A stretch of DNA of 23,405 nucleotides from a virus. Shown piece by piece: positions 7,460-15,447 of the stretch. Both the position numbers and the translations under genes were made by a program. The stretch covers positions 1 through 23,405 of the IMG/VR virus record IMGVR_UViG_3300000318_000010. One strand, given 5' to 3'. Below the pieces are notes generated by a model. That model ran no database searches. It was not told the origin of the DNA and was given only the letters and a program-made list of their open reading frames with translations. Every line of letters begins with the position of its first letter. The stretch's first letter is position 1.

Positions 7460-8218
7460 TTAAACTTCTAGCTTCCTTATTATGGCGGGGTCTATCTGTA
7501 TTCGGTAATCTTTTTCGAGCAGTCCGATTTCAGCGTTTCCTTTTACACAATCGCCCCACCAGTAAGTTCCCGTGAGTCTCCCGAACAAAGGATGCTCAGG
7601 TGTAAAAGTTTTAAAATGTCCGCGTACAGTATGAAGTCTTTGATTATTTTGAGGCTCATTTTTAGGGCGATTCTGAATCGTCATATGTGCATTCATAGGC
7701 TGAATTTCAAGTATTTCATATTTCAAGTAAGGCTCCTGGTTTTTTCTTTCCATTTGGTGCTTAACTTGCCTGCTTAGGTTTTCGTTAGGATCGTATGGGA
7801 TGTACTTAATGTTTTTGCAATTCATGAGGTTTAAGCTGAAAATTGCTATGTTTTCTAACCTAACCATTAATGGCTCCCAGAAATTAAAGTTTTTCAATAA
7901 ATCATCACCGGCGACTCCTGTCGAAGAGGAATGTATTTCTTCAAAGGATCGACTATCAACTTTATTCTCGAATTTGAGAGTACTCAACCAAAACACATCT
8001 TTATGAGGTAGTGATAAATAAGTACTTATACTAATCGCACTTTCATCACTTGCGACTCTTTGTATGACTACACCTCCATGTGTTTCAGGCATGTCAAGAA
8101 GAAGCATACATACCGGATATGGTGGAGCGGTTCTTAATATTTTGGGGAGTGTATTAGCTTTATACATCGCCGTATAGAGTATTTGGGCCTCTTGTATGTT
8201 TATTATTGGGGTTTTCAA
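7460..8218 (-). CDS. Uncharacterised phage protein with C-terminal VRGHF motif
   Basis: Unknown function, 252 aa. The C-terminal third contains LHTVRGHFKTFTPEHPLFG, then GTYWWGDCVKGN, a pattern seen in many uncharacterised phage and plasmid proteins in which an H-x-V/I-RGH-F/W motif is followed by a P-L-F-G and W-W segment. From memory, the anti-CRISPR AcrVA2 ends with a related RRGHW stretch, so a distant relationship is possible but unproven. The N-terminus is mixed alpha/beta with a hydrophobic YPVCMLLLDMP segment. The TTG start follows AAAGGAG by nine bases. It lies between a DUF4326 gene and the primase gene, so it is expressed with the replication genes. Confidence 0.8.
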   Translation of the reverse strand: MKTPIINIQEAQILYTAMYKANTLPKILRTAPPYPVCMLLLDMPETHGGVVIQRVASDESAISISTYLSLPHKDVFWLSTLKFENKVDSRSFEEIHSSSTGVAGDDLLKNFNFWEPLMVRLENIAIFSLNLMNCKNIKYIPYDPNENLSRQVKHQMERKNQEPYLKYEILEIQPMNAHMTIQNRPKNEPQNNQRLHTVRGHFKTFTPEHPLFGRLTGTYWWGDCVKGNAEIGLLEKDYRIQIDPAIIRKLEV

Positions 8219-8233
8219 CGGATGTCACTCCTT

Positions 8234-8518
8234 TTATGTATTGTTATGGGACGATAATTCTCCCAGAAGTTTTATCAGGATATCTCCGTGACAAGGTAAT
8301 GGCTTGCAATAACAAACCAGTGTTTTATCCTGAAGTTCGTGTAAACTGTTCATGAGCTGAGGCTGGATCCGGATCCAGTTTTCATATTTTTTGATGACCT
8401 CTGCTCTTGTTCCATGTACGCCAATCCTGAAGGGGTTGCCCCACTTTGAAGGACGACCAATAAATACCGCGTCTGCCGGAATGACTGTTTTATATTTGTT
8501 GATGATTGTTGTACTCAT
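8234..8518 (-). CDS. DUF4326 protein
   Basis: The 94-aa product carries the DUF4326 signature: FIGRPSKWGNPFRIG at about residues 19-33, then KYENWIR, and the C-terminal LVCYCKPLPCHGDIL (67-81) with three cysteines and a histidine that could bind metal. The family is common in phages and its function is unknown. The start overlaps the stop of the upstream small gene as ATGA. Confidence 0.88.
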   Translation of the reverse strand: MSTTIINKYKTVIPADAVFIGRPSKWGNPFRIGVHGTRAEVIKKYENWIRIQPQLMNSLHELQDKTLVCYCKPLPCHGDILIKLLGELSSHNNT

Positions 8519-8676
8519 ATTACTGGCCTCAATTCTTCCTTATAAAAATAGTCCCTGGTTTCATTATTTTTGGTATAATTGAAAACTACTTCATATTTGT
8601 GCCTTGTCCTATCAAACGATAGAACCATGCCGAACTTACCATCTTTTGTGTATACGAAATCCAAATAGTAAATCAT
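8515..8676 (-). CDS. Small hypothetical phage protein
   Basis: A 53-aa protein rich in Tyr and charged residues (MIYYLDFVYTKDGKFGMVLS, ending ELRPVI), probably a small beta-rich fold. The frame stays open upstream into the polymerase gene, but the ATG at 8676 has AAGGA eight bases upstream and lies just after the polymerase stop, so it is taken as the true start. The stop overlaps the DUF4326 start (ATGA). No function can be assigned. Confidence 0.65.
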   Translation of the reverse strand: MIYYLDFVYTKDGKFGMVLSFDRTRHKYEVVFNYTKNNETRDYFYKEELRPVI

Positions 8677-8680
8677 AGCT

Positions 8681-10696
8681 TTATTCCTTCTTATAAAATC
8701 GGGTAATGAATCCATCTGCACGGAGCAGCAGGCCTGGTGCCCATGATATCGGCTGCCCCATAATTTCACATGCCAAGTTGAGATCAGCTTCTGTAGCAGG
8801 AACATCCAGGATGCACTCATCATGGACGTGCATAACAGTTTTAAATCCTAAGGTATCAAGTCTCAATAGGCTTACCGCCAGACAGTCTCGTGCGATCGCC
8901 TGAACAATATTTTCCGTCAACTTACCGCCGTATGTTGGGATCGTTTCCCACTTCTTTGTATCCTTTTCAACGCCGTGGTAGTAAAGAGCATCCTTTCCCC
9001 ACTCATTTTGGGAAAGAAACGGCTTTGCATAGAGCAGTTTCCTTCCGCTCGGCAGCGTTATAGTCAGGAAGTCCTGCTGATTATTGTGATCGAATTCACG
9101 AGCAAGGATCAACCCCTTAATACCGACCGGGACTCCATACCGCATGACATCGATCGCTGCATTCTCCAGGCTGTACCACAGATCAACGATCCTTTTGTTT
9201 GTCGACCGCCAACGCTTTACGATTTCAGGAAGTTCCTCCTCGGTAAGGCCCATATCAAGGGCACCCATTTTGATAAGTGCTCCGGATGCGCCCTGATATC
9301 CAAGAGCCAGTTCAGCGACCTTTCCTTTTTGCCTTAGCGCGTATTCCGGATTACCTTTTGATATTCTCTCGATTGGAACACCGAACATCTGAGAAGCTGA
9401 CGCCTCATATATCTTTCCATGGGAAGCGAATACATCAAGTCTCCATTGCTCTCCGGCCAGCCAAGCGATTACACGTGCTTCAATAGCTGAGAAGTCAGCA
9501 ACTGTAAACAGATTACCCTGAGAAGGTATGAACGCTGTACGTATGAGCTGGGAAAGAGTATCCGGTATGTTACCATAGACAATTTTCAGAACATCAATTT
9601 TTTTCGCTTTGACGCATTCCCGAGCATGGGGTAGCGTTTCGAGAAAATTCTTCGGGAGGTTATGAACCTGCACTAGGCGGCCTGCCCATCTGCCAGTCCT
9701 GTTTGCGCCGTAAAACTGTAGGAGTCCTCTTACACGTCCATCATTGCAAACTGCTTCAGCCATTGCCGTGTATTTCTTTACGCTCGTTTTAGAGAGTTCC
9801 TGACGGATTTCAAGCATCCGGCGGACCAGATCATTGTTAGTCGTTTTGATTAGTGCTGCGACAGTTTTCTTTTGAAGATCGGGTATCTCATCTTCGGATT
9901 CTTCTGTCAGCCATTCGGATAACTGCTTTACGCTTTTCGGATTTGCTAGTCCTGACAGATTCACAGCTTCGGTTATCAATTCACGCGTTACAATTTCACT
10001 GCAGTAAATAGCTCCGTCGATGAGCTCCCGATCCACACAGACGCCGTATCCATTTATCCTCTGGTCAAGTTCCCATAGTTTTTGTTCCTGGTCTGGCACA
10101 GGGAATGATGACAGGCGTCTTTCAACTTCCATTTCGGTTACAACATCCTGTTTGCAGTATTCCTTGAATAGGTTCCATTTTTCCGGCTCATGGTGTGGTA
10201 GCGTCCGGGTTCGACGACCATTTTTATTTGTCGGTTTACACGGTATGCAAAAGGTTCTGATCAGTGCTGAGCCTATCCCCATCTTTCGTTTGTCTTCCGG
10301 AAGACCAAGTGCTACTGCAGTCGCAGCAAGGCCAGCTGTGTAACCGCAATATAAGCCGTGCAGCATGGTGCATCTCCACTGATCAAGCGGAGAATATAAC
10401 GATTTGTTCAAGCAATAATATTCGAATGACGCATTATATGCATGTTTGATTACTGCGGGGTCTTGCAGCGCTTCTGGCAGAAAAAAGGGCAACGCCTCTC
10501 CCTGAGCAAGATCGACAATCTGCACCGGGTATCCGTCCCATGAGTAAGCAAATAAGAGGATCTGGAAGTCAGGGCTTTGGACGTATTTATAAAGTCCTGA
10601 TTTCTTCAGATCCACAGAGGAAAAAGTTTCGATGTCGATTGATAAATGCCTAAAATGGGAGTTCAGGCTCATTTGATTGATCATTTGTTCTGGCAT
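8681..10696 (-). CDS. Family A DNA polymerase with 3'-5' exonuclease
   Basis: Phage replicative DNA polymerase, 671 aa, lacking the 5' nuclease domain of bacterial Pol I. Proofreading exonuclease motif SIDIETFSS contains D21 and E23. Polymerase motif A is DFSAIEARV (from residue 401), motif B runs from K458 to LALGYQG (464-470), and motif C is HVHDE with D626 and E627. The ATG at 10696 has GGAGG nine bases upstream and overlaps the preceding 66-aa gene by 47 bases; an internal ATG at residue 9 lacks a ribosome site. All catalytic carboxylates needed for polymerisation are present. Confidence 0.95.
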   Translation of the reverse strand: MPEQMINQMSLNSHFRHLSIDIETFSSVDLKKSGLYKYVQSPDFQILLFAYSWDGYPVQIVDLAQGEALPFFLPEALQDPAVIKHAYNASFEYYCLNKSLYSPLDQWRCTMLHGLYCGYTAGLAATAVALGLPEDKRKMGIGSALIRTFCIPCKPTNKNGRRTRTLPHHEPEKWNLFKEYCKQDVVTEMEVERRLSSFPVPDQEQKLWELDQRINGYGVCVDRELIDGAIYCSEIVTRELITEAVNLSGLANPKSVKQLSEWLTEESEDEIPDLQKKTVAALIKTTNNDLVRRMLEIRQELSKTSVKKYTAMAEAVCNDGRVRGLLQFYGANRTGRWAGRLVQVHNLPKNFLETLPHARECVKAKKIDVLKIVYGNIPDTLSQLIRTAFIPSQGNLFTVADFSAIEARVIAWLAGEQWRLDVFASHGKIYEASASQMFGVPIERISKGNPEYALRQKGKVAELALGYQGASGALIKMGALDMGLTEEELPEIVKRWRSTNKRIVDLWYSLENAAIDVMRYGVPVGIKGLILAREFDHNNQQDFLTITLPSGRKLLYAKPFLSQNEWGKDALYYHGVEKDTKKWETIPTYGGKLTENIVQAIARDCLAVSLLRLDTLGFKTVMHVHDECILDVPATEADLNLACEIMGQPISWAPGLLLRADGFITRFYKKE

Positions 10697-10850
10697 TGTC
10701 CTTTCCCTCCCCGTAAATTTTCTCTTTAGCGTTTAGCCTTTTTAGCTTTCTCTCAACGATATCGTAGCTGCCGCCCCAGATAATACCTTTATCTGAGACG
10801 GCAAACCGCTTCTCTATCTTTTGTGTATTATCGCGTTGAATTCTGATCAT
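10650..10850 (-). CDS. Small basic phage protein with SSB-like C-terminal tip
   Basis: A 66-aa protein encoded between the SSB-like protein and the DNA polymerase, in ATGA overlap with the former. The body (KGIIWGGSYDIVERKLKRLN) is a pattern common in small phage replication-module proteins of unknown function. The C-terminus turns acidic and ends SNEPELPF, resembling the tail tip of bacterial SSB proteins (D-D-I-P-F type), which recruits repair and replication enzymes. The SSB-like partner upstream ends GGIMGL and lacks such a tip. A role in linking the phage SSB to the replication machinery is inference. Confidence 0.75.
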   Translation of the reverse strand: MIRIQRDNTQKIEKRFAVSDKGIIWGGSYDIVERKLKRLNAKEKIYGEGKDNARTNDQSNEPELPF

Positions 10851-11659
10851 AAACCCATTATGCCGCCCGTTATCGGCTTACCCGTTATCGGGTCAATAGG
10901 CTGGTTCGGGGACTGATAACCGGTTTGCAGCGGAGTTCCATAAATCGGCTGGCCGTATGTAGGCTGTACAGGTGTGCCATAATTCGGTTGCTGTACCGGT
11001 GCCTGGTATTGCGGCTGATAAGCAGGAGTTACAGGTTGCTGGTATTGTGGAGGCTGTTGATATTGCGGTTGTTGATACGCCGGCTGCTGGTAGGAAGGTG
11101 CTGCAGGATATCCGGAAGGTCCTTGTCCAAATGCTTCTTCTGCTGACATCTGGCCTCCGAGGGGTTCTCCATCTGCTATCTTTTGTACCGGTCCAAGACC
11201 ACAGCCAACTCCCTTATTACCTGAATTTACAAAAGGGAAAAAGTTGATGTTTACTCGGGCATAAATGCCTGAATAAATTTCTGTCTGGTTGATGATCGGA
11301 TTAAGGCTCAGATCCACAATTGACTGCTGCTGCTTTGAAGATGCCGTAAACACCCAATGTCCTTTGCATTCAGGTCCAAAAGGTTCGCCGCTTTGACGTA
11401 AACCATCTCCATCCCAGATCGGACTTTTAATTTGAGGCGGGCGAACACCATTCCATTTTGATGCTACTCCCTGCTGCACTGCTGCATTGATTGCTGCGTC
11501 GATTCTCTGCTTGGTTGCAATGTCAGACTTCGGTAACAGTACAGTTACACTGAATTTTGCTTCTTGGCCGGGCTTATTCGCATAAGGTGCAAATAGATGT
11601 ACATAACTGAGTCTTACTTGACCGGTTGTTACGAGTGTAGGGCTTGCTTGATTACTCAT
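10847..11659 (-). CDS. DUF2815 single-stranded DNA-binding-like protein
   Basis: Predicted phage single-stranded DNA-binding protein, 270 aa. Residues 1-170 carry the DUF2815 features: GQVRLSYVHLFAPY, FSVTVLLPK, GHWVFTASS, IYSGIYARVNINFFPF and the closing GVGCGLGPVQKIADGEPLGG. The remaining 90 residues are a low-complexity Pro/Gln/Tyr tail of QQPxYQQP-type repeats, ending PITGGIMGL without an acidic tip. The ATG at 11659 follows GGAGG at eight bases and overlaps the upstream stop by eight bases; an in-frame ATG 21 bases upstream is less likely. DUF2815 is normally found with DUF2800 and a family A polymerase, exactly as here. Confidence 0.88.
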   Translation of the reverse strand: MSNQASPTLVTTGQVRLSYVHLFAPYANKPGQEAKFSVTVLLPKSDIATKQRIDAAINAAVQQGVASKWNGVRPPQIKSPIWDGDGLRQSGEPFGPECKGHWVFTASSKQQQSIVDLSLNPIINQTEIYSGIYARVNINFFPFVNSGNKGVGCGLGPVQKIADGEPLGGQMSAEEAFGQGPSGYPAAPSYQQPAYQQPQYQQPPQYQQPVTPAYQPQYQAPVQQPNYGTPVQPTYGQPIYGTPLQTGYQSPNQPIDPITGKPITGGIMGL

Positions 11660-12848
11660 TTTCGAGTCCTCCGTTTTCATTTGAATTGTTTATATTACCA
11701 AAAGCCTCTTCGGCGGTAATACGAGTGTACGCATCGCGTTTGTCGCTTAATGGTGCAAGTGCCGGTTTCCCCGGTGGTTTGATAACGAAAGCATCCAGTA
11801 ATACTTTGAACTTTGCAGGACCTACAAGCTTCTCGGTTTCCGTTAATGTGATCGGTTGTCTTTTGTAAAGCATCGCTTCATCCATACCGGTTGACGTAAG
11901 TATCTTGAATGCTTGGTCGACATCTGCAAACTGTCTGTTACTGCGACCGGCCACAGCTTTCCATCCGGGCACTACACTGCCGGCCAATATTTCATTGAGG
12001 GCATACTCTTCAAGATTCTTAGCCCATTTCGCAAGATTCTGGGCTCTTTCAAGGATCTGTCCTACTTCTTCATTACTGATAAGTGGGGGTTTCATGAAAC
12101 AGAATTCGTCCGTAAGTTTGAGGTTTGCTTCTGCTCTGGCCCGGCAGGTTGCCTTGGCTCGGCAAAATTGGCAGTAATCACCGGGTACAAATTCGCCTAA
12201 GCCCTCGTAAGCTTTTTGGGCTACAGGTTTAATGCTTTCGCCCCAGCTCAGCAGATCAGCGGTTGACAGCTCACATTCTGAGATGCTGTCAAGTCTGGGC
12301 TGAATAATAGTCATGACTATTTTTTCAATCGCGTACAATATCGCGTATTCGCTTAGGGCTCCAAGTGCATAGAGCATCATTTGTGGGTTCATGTCTGCCG
12401 ATACCGGAACACCTTTACCGTATTTGAGATCACAGATCCGGAGCGTGTTGCCGCCAATTATGATACAGTCTCCAGTCCCAAAGCCTTCAGGCGCATAGGT
12501 ACCGTAATCAAGTTTTTTCTCGATCGCAATATACGGTGGAGAACTAAATCCGTGTACAACCTTGGAGATGTAGTCCATGTAGGTGTCGGTATGCCTGAGC
12601 ATTTCATCCTGATATAAAGGCTTTTCCTGAAGCTTTTTGAGCCTGCTGTTGTAGGTCCTGGTACCGATCGGTTCGATAAACGCTTTGCGTAATTTCAGTT
12701 CACCAATTTCATGCGCAAGTCTTCCCTCGTCCGCGTAGTCGCTTTGGGCCTCCGGCAAGGTTGCTTCCAACCTTGCCGAGGGTGTGCAGTGCAGCCATTT
12801 ATGAGATCCACTTGCGGATAACAAGGCATGTGCACTTTCAGAAATCAT
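11652..12848 (-). CDS. DUF2800 Cas4/RecB-like iron-sulfur nuclease
   Basis: Predicted exonuclease of the PD-(D/E)XK superfamily, 398 aa. The active-site pattern is visible: E41/H46 in ADEGRLAHE, D127 in GTGDCII, D140-x-K142 in CDLKYGKG, and the RecB-family motif QxxxY at Q156-Y160. Four cysteines, C21 near the N-terminus and C226/C229/C235 near the C-terminal side, have the split arrangement used to hold a 4Fe-4S cluster in Cas4 and AddB. The role is probably end resection for phage recombination with the neighbouring SSB-like protein (inference). The start overlaps the previous stop as ATGA. Confidence 0.88.
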   Translation of the reverse strand: MISESAHALLSASGSHKWLHCTPSARLEATLPEAQSDYADEGRLAHEIGELKLRKAFIEPIGTRTYNSRLKKLQEKPLYQDEMLRHTDTYMDYISKVVHGFSSPPYIAIEKKLDYGTYAPEGFGTGDCIIIGGNTLRICDLKYGKGVPVSADMNPQMMLYALGALSEYAILYAIEKIVMTIIQPRLDSISECELSTADLLSWGESIKPVAQKAYEGLGEFVPGDYCQFCRAKATCRARAEANLKLTDEFCFMKPPLISNEEVGQILERAQNLAKWAKNLEEYALNEILAGSVVPGWKAVAGRSNRQFADVDQAFKILTSTGMDEAMLYKRQPITLTETEKLVGPAKFKVLLDAFVIKPPGKPALAPLSDKRDAYTRITAEEAFGNINNSNENGGLENE

Positions 12849-13417
12849 ATTTTGGCCCCCATGGCCCTGAGCTGGGTCGCAAAGTTTCCATACTGCTCTT
12901 TGGGCAGTTCTGTCAATGCTGGTACTCTAAATGCAGCAAGCAGGTTTATGAGATCCTGTCTGCGACCGGCATCGTTTATCTGTGTGGCTGCAACAGCAAG
13001 TTGTTCAAGTGTGTAGCCCTGCTGTGTTGTCGGTACTGCAGGGGCAGGTTGCATTGCCGGTGCCGACTGCTGGGGATAAGGGGACTGCTGGACCGGTGCT
13101 TGTGGCTGTTGAGCAGGGACCTGGTATGCTGGCTGCTGCTGCGTCTGAGGTTGATAAGCAGGCTGAGGAGCAGGTGCCTGATAAACTGGTACTGCAGGCT
13201 GTTGCTGGTATGCAAATTGCGGAGCCGGCTGCTCAACAGGAGCGTTATACTGCATTGTTTGAGGCTGTTGAGCGTGTGTTGGCGTTTCCTGAGATGAGAA
13301 TATTACATTATCTGCTTCAGGCTTAGCGTTTTCAACGGTATCTGCCAGACCTGCAAGGGCACCGCTGCTTATTGCTGTTTTCAGATCCTGATAGCCTAAC
13401 TCGATAAGAAATTTCAT
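12845..13417 (-). CDS. Phage protein with P/Q-rich linker and conserved C-terminus
   Basis: Unknown function, 190 aa. A short N-terminal part (1-45) is joined by a roughly 85-residue Pro/Gln/Ala/Tyr-rich disordered linker to a conserved C-terminal block (about 134-190) containing LEQLAVAATQINDAGRR and ALTELPKEQYGNFATQLR. This block recurs in phages next to DUF2800 and DUF2815 genes. The linker resembles the tail of the DUF2815 protein two genes downstream, which suggests they work in the same assembly. The ATG has AGGAGG nine bases upstream. No enzymatic motif is seen. Confidence 0.75.
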   Translation of the reverse strand: MKFLIELGYQDLKTAISSGALAGLADTVENAKPEADNVIFSSQETPTHAQQPQTMQYNAPVEQPAPQFAYQQQPAVPVYQAPAPQPAYQPQTQQQPAYQVPAQQPQAPVQQSPYPQQSAPAMQPAPAVPTTQQGYTLEQLAVAATQINDAGRRQDLINLLAAFRVPALTELPKEQYGNFATQLRAMGAKI

Positions 13418-13433
13418 TTGTGATTTCCTCCTT

Positions 13434-14339
13434 TTATTTGTACTCCCATATGTAATGGTTGCTGTTTAAAAACGCTTCCAGGGTATCAAACTGAGCTGCA
13501 TTTGCTGTTATCTCAAAAACCTCTTTGCTCATTTCCGGTATACAGGGCATGGGCTGAACCGGAGACGAACTATGAGCGGGGAGAGGCGCAGGTGTGAAAA
13601 CCGGTGCCGGGGTTGGTGCTGGTGCTTGTTCAACCTTAATGCTTTCCTTAGCCTTCTGCTCACGCTTTTGAAGAACCTCGGCGTCAGTATTTATCCGGAT
13701 TACGATTTCATCCACCGACTTGTAGGCCAGCAAGCTGAGGTAAGCACCATCAGCCAATCCAACTGATAACTGATACTTAGAATTGGCCAGTTCCACCTTA
13801 GTTTTAATAAGGTCGATGTCCTGAGCTTCTTTGTCCTGCTGCACTTTCAAGGACTTTGCCAGCGCAGTGAGCTCGGTTTCAATCTCTTTTGTTGATTTGC
13901 CTTTGTTGAGATACTCATCGGGAATTATCAGCTTGGAAGCATACTTAGAGCTAAGTTCGTTCTCAAGAGTCACTTTGTCGATAAATGCTTGTATCGTTTT
14001 ACGCTTAGCTTCTTTGCGGTCAGTTTCAAACTTCATCTGCTGTGCTGCAAGAGGATTAATCACCTCATCAATTTTGCCAGAAAGCTTTTTACATTGGTTT
14101 TCAAAGTCAGCAACTGATTCCGTCAGTTTCTTTTTCGTTTCAATCCGGAATTCGTCAAGAGACTTCTGCCCTTTCCGCAAATCAGCAATAGTCTTTTTAC
14201 AATCCGAGACAGTTGCTTCTGTGAAAACCAGGCCTTTGTATTTTACTAAAACCCCATCAAGATAATTAGATATCTCTATATGGTTGAAGTTAACTACAGC
14301 TGCCCTGGTCTCGATCACGTTGATCTGTAATTCATTCAT
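13434..14339 (-). CDS. DUF1351 phage protein
   Basis: A 301-aa phage protein of the DUF1351 type. It is largely helical: residues 40-115 (LVFTEATVSDCKKTIADLR, KGQKSLDEFRIETKKKL) and 150-230 form long charged helices, probably coiled coils. A Pro/Ala-rich linker (APAPTPAPVFTPAPLPAH) leads to a short C-terminal module EVFEITANAAQFDTLEAFLN. Proteins of this family are found at the start of phage recombination modules; a recombination or ssDNA-annealing related role has been suggested by context only. The ATG is preceded by AGAGG about 11 bases upstream. Confidence 0.82.
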   Translation of the reverse strand: MNELQINVIETRAAVVNFNHIEISNYLDGVLVKYKGLVFTEATVSDCKKTIADLRKGQKSLDEFRIETKKKLTESVADFENQCKKLSGKIDEVINPLAAQQMKFETDRKEAKRKTIQAFIDKVTLENELSSKYASKLIIPDEYLNKGKSTKEIETELTALAKSLKVQQDKEAQDIDLIKTKVELANSKYQLSVGLADGAYLSLLAYKSVDEIVIRINTDAEVLQKREQKAKESIKVEQAPAPTPAPVFTPAPLPAHSSSPVQPMPCIPEMSKEVFEITANAAQFDTLEAFLNSNHYIWEYK

Positions 14340-14392
14340 TAAACCGTTGACCTCTCTTTCGTTTGTGATATACTTTAATTGAGTTTCTGTTT

Positions 14393-14418
14393 AGCACCCT
14401 TTAGGTGCTTTTTCTTTT
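14393..14418 (+). terminator. Plus-strand intrinsic terminator within the minus-strand operon
   Basis: AGCACC, loop CTTTA, GGTGCT is followed by TTTTTCTTTT. The U-tract is on the plus strand, so it would stop rightward, antisense transcription. Read leftward the hairpin has no U-tract. It lies between the DUF1351 and AbrB-type genes. Confidence 0.6.
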
Positions 14419-14656
14419 AGCCTCGTAACTCCTTCATGCATCCAGGGCAGATATTCTTCCCCTTGTAGTTAACGACGTTCTTGGCGTCGCCACAGAATAT
14501 ACAGGCCGGTTCATACTTCTTCAGGATGATTGCGCTGCCGTCCACATAGATTTCAAGCGGATCCCCTTCCTCGATGTCCAGAGTGCGCCTGAGCTCGATC
14601 GGCAGAACCACCCTACCAAGCTCGTCAACCTTTCTTACAATTCCTGTTGCTTTCAT
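14417..14656 (-). CDS. AbrB/SpoVT-type regulator with C-terminal zinc knuckle
   Basis: Small DNA-binding regulator, 79 aa. Residues 1-47 (TGIVRKVDELGRVVLPIELR, DIEEGDPLEIYVDG) form the swapped-hairpin AbrB domain, which dimerises to bind DNA. The tail has two C-x2-C pairs (CIFCGD and CPGCMK) likely to bind one zinc ion. The ATG has AGGAGGT upstream and overlaps the previous stop as ATGA. Phage AbrB-like proteins may act on host transition-state promoters or on phage promoters; the target is unknown. Confidence 0.9.
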   Translation of the reverse strand: MKATGIVRKVDELGRVVLPIELRRTLDIEEGDPLEIYVDGSAIILKKYEPACIFCGDAKNVVNYKGKNICPGCMKELRG

Positions 14657-14862
14657 GAAAAGACCTCCTCATAAATTTGTATTTGCCTTTCGGCTTGCAC
14701 CGGGCTTTTACTGATACCCGGATGAACACTTTCCTCATATTCTTCATAATCGCATTCAATATCAGATGTTTCGCAGTCCTCACATAAAGGAAATCCAGCC
14801 TTATAGCTTACATTATCTTGACCAATAGCATCTATGTCTCTGCCACAATTTACACAAGTCAT
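14653..14862 (-). CDS. Small zinc-ribbon-like acidic protein
   Basis: A 69-aa protein with CVNCGRDI at the N-terminus and CEDCETSDIEC at 27-37, which could form a four- or five-cysteine zinc site, followed by an acidic tail (DYEEYEESV). Good ribosome site (GAGGTGA). Its stop overlaps the AbrB-type start, so the two are translationally coupled and may act together. Function unknown. Confidence 0.72.
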   Translation of the reverse strand: MTCVNCGRDIDAIGQDNVSYKAGFPLCEDCETSDIECDYEEYEESVHPGISKSPVQAERQIQIYEEVFS

Positions 14863-14889
14863 AAATTCACCTCATTTTTATTAATAGCA

Positions 14890-15447
14890 CTACTTCACCG
14901 AAAACACTTCTGCTTGCTGCTTTCCGAATATCTTTGCCGCCTCATGATCCAAATAATAAATGTCAATAATCCTGCCGTCATACCGGTCAACAATCCACCC
15001 GGCGGTCCTGTCCTGCACTATGTACTTATGTCCGTTTATCAGTAGCACCGTCCCGATTGGAAGAGGAGCAGCCACCGAAACACCTTCCTGCAGTTCAATA
15101 CCGGTTGCCCCTCTTACAATTCCGCCTGGCCTGTTCCTCGCATACTTACCGCAGCACTTCTCGCAGCCACAATATGCCGTCAGTGTATAGGCGCCGAGAG
15201 AGGTAAGCACCGATCCCCTCTCCCCGCCCCTGCTTTCGTTTTTCTCCCGGAGCTCATCCCGAAGTTTCCGGTTTTCGTCGGTTATTTTCTGGTTCTCATC
15301 GCGGAGTGTATCTATGCGTTGAAGCATTTCTGCTTTTGCAGCCTGTTCCTGAATGGTTTCCTGCTTGTCCGATATGACTGAGGCGATCAGCTCGACGGCA
15401 AAGACCAGGGCAAAGGTGACAAGTGCAATTTTCTCAAGCGTCTTCAT
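14890..15447 (-). CDS. Membrane-anchored 3D-domain protein
   Basis: A 185-aa protein with a single N-terminal transmembrane helix (about 7-25), a coiled coil (27-72) and a C-terminal 3D domain (86-185). The 3D signature is clear: YTLTAYCGCEKCCGK near 87-101, D146 in VQDRTAGW, and D154/D157/D162 in the VDRYDGRIIDIYY stretch. 3D domains are double-psi barrels related to MltA and RlpA lytic transglycosylases, so it probably acts on peptidoglycan outside the membrane. It sits in the early/replication region rather than the lysis cassette, which suggests a job other than lysis, for example envelope modification of the infected cell. Start overlaps the previous stop (ATGA). Confidence 0.88.
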   Translation of the reverse strand: MKTLEKIALVTFALVFAVELIASVISDKQETIQEQAAKAEMLQRIDTLRDENQKITDENRKLRDELREKNESRGGERGSVLTSLGAYTLTAYCGCEKCCGKYARNRPGGIVRGATGIELQEGVSVAAPLPIGTVLLINGHKYIVQDRTAGWIVDRYDGRIIDIYYLDHEAAKIFGKQQAEVFSVK

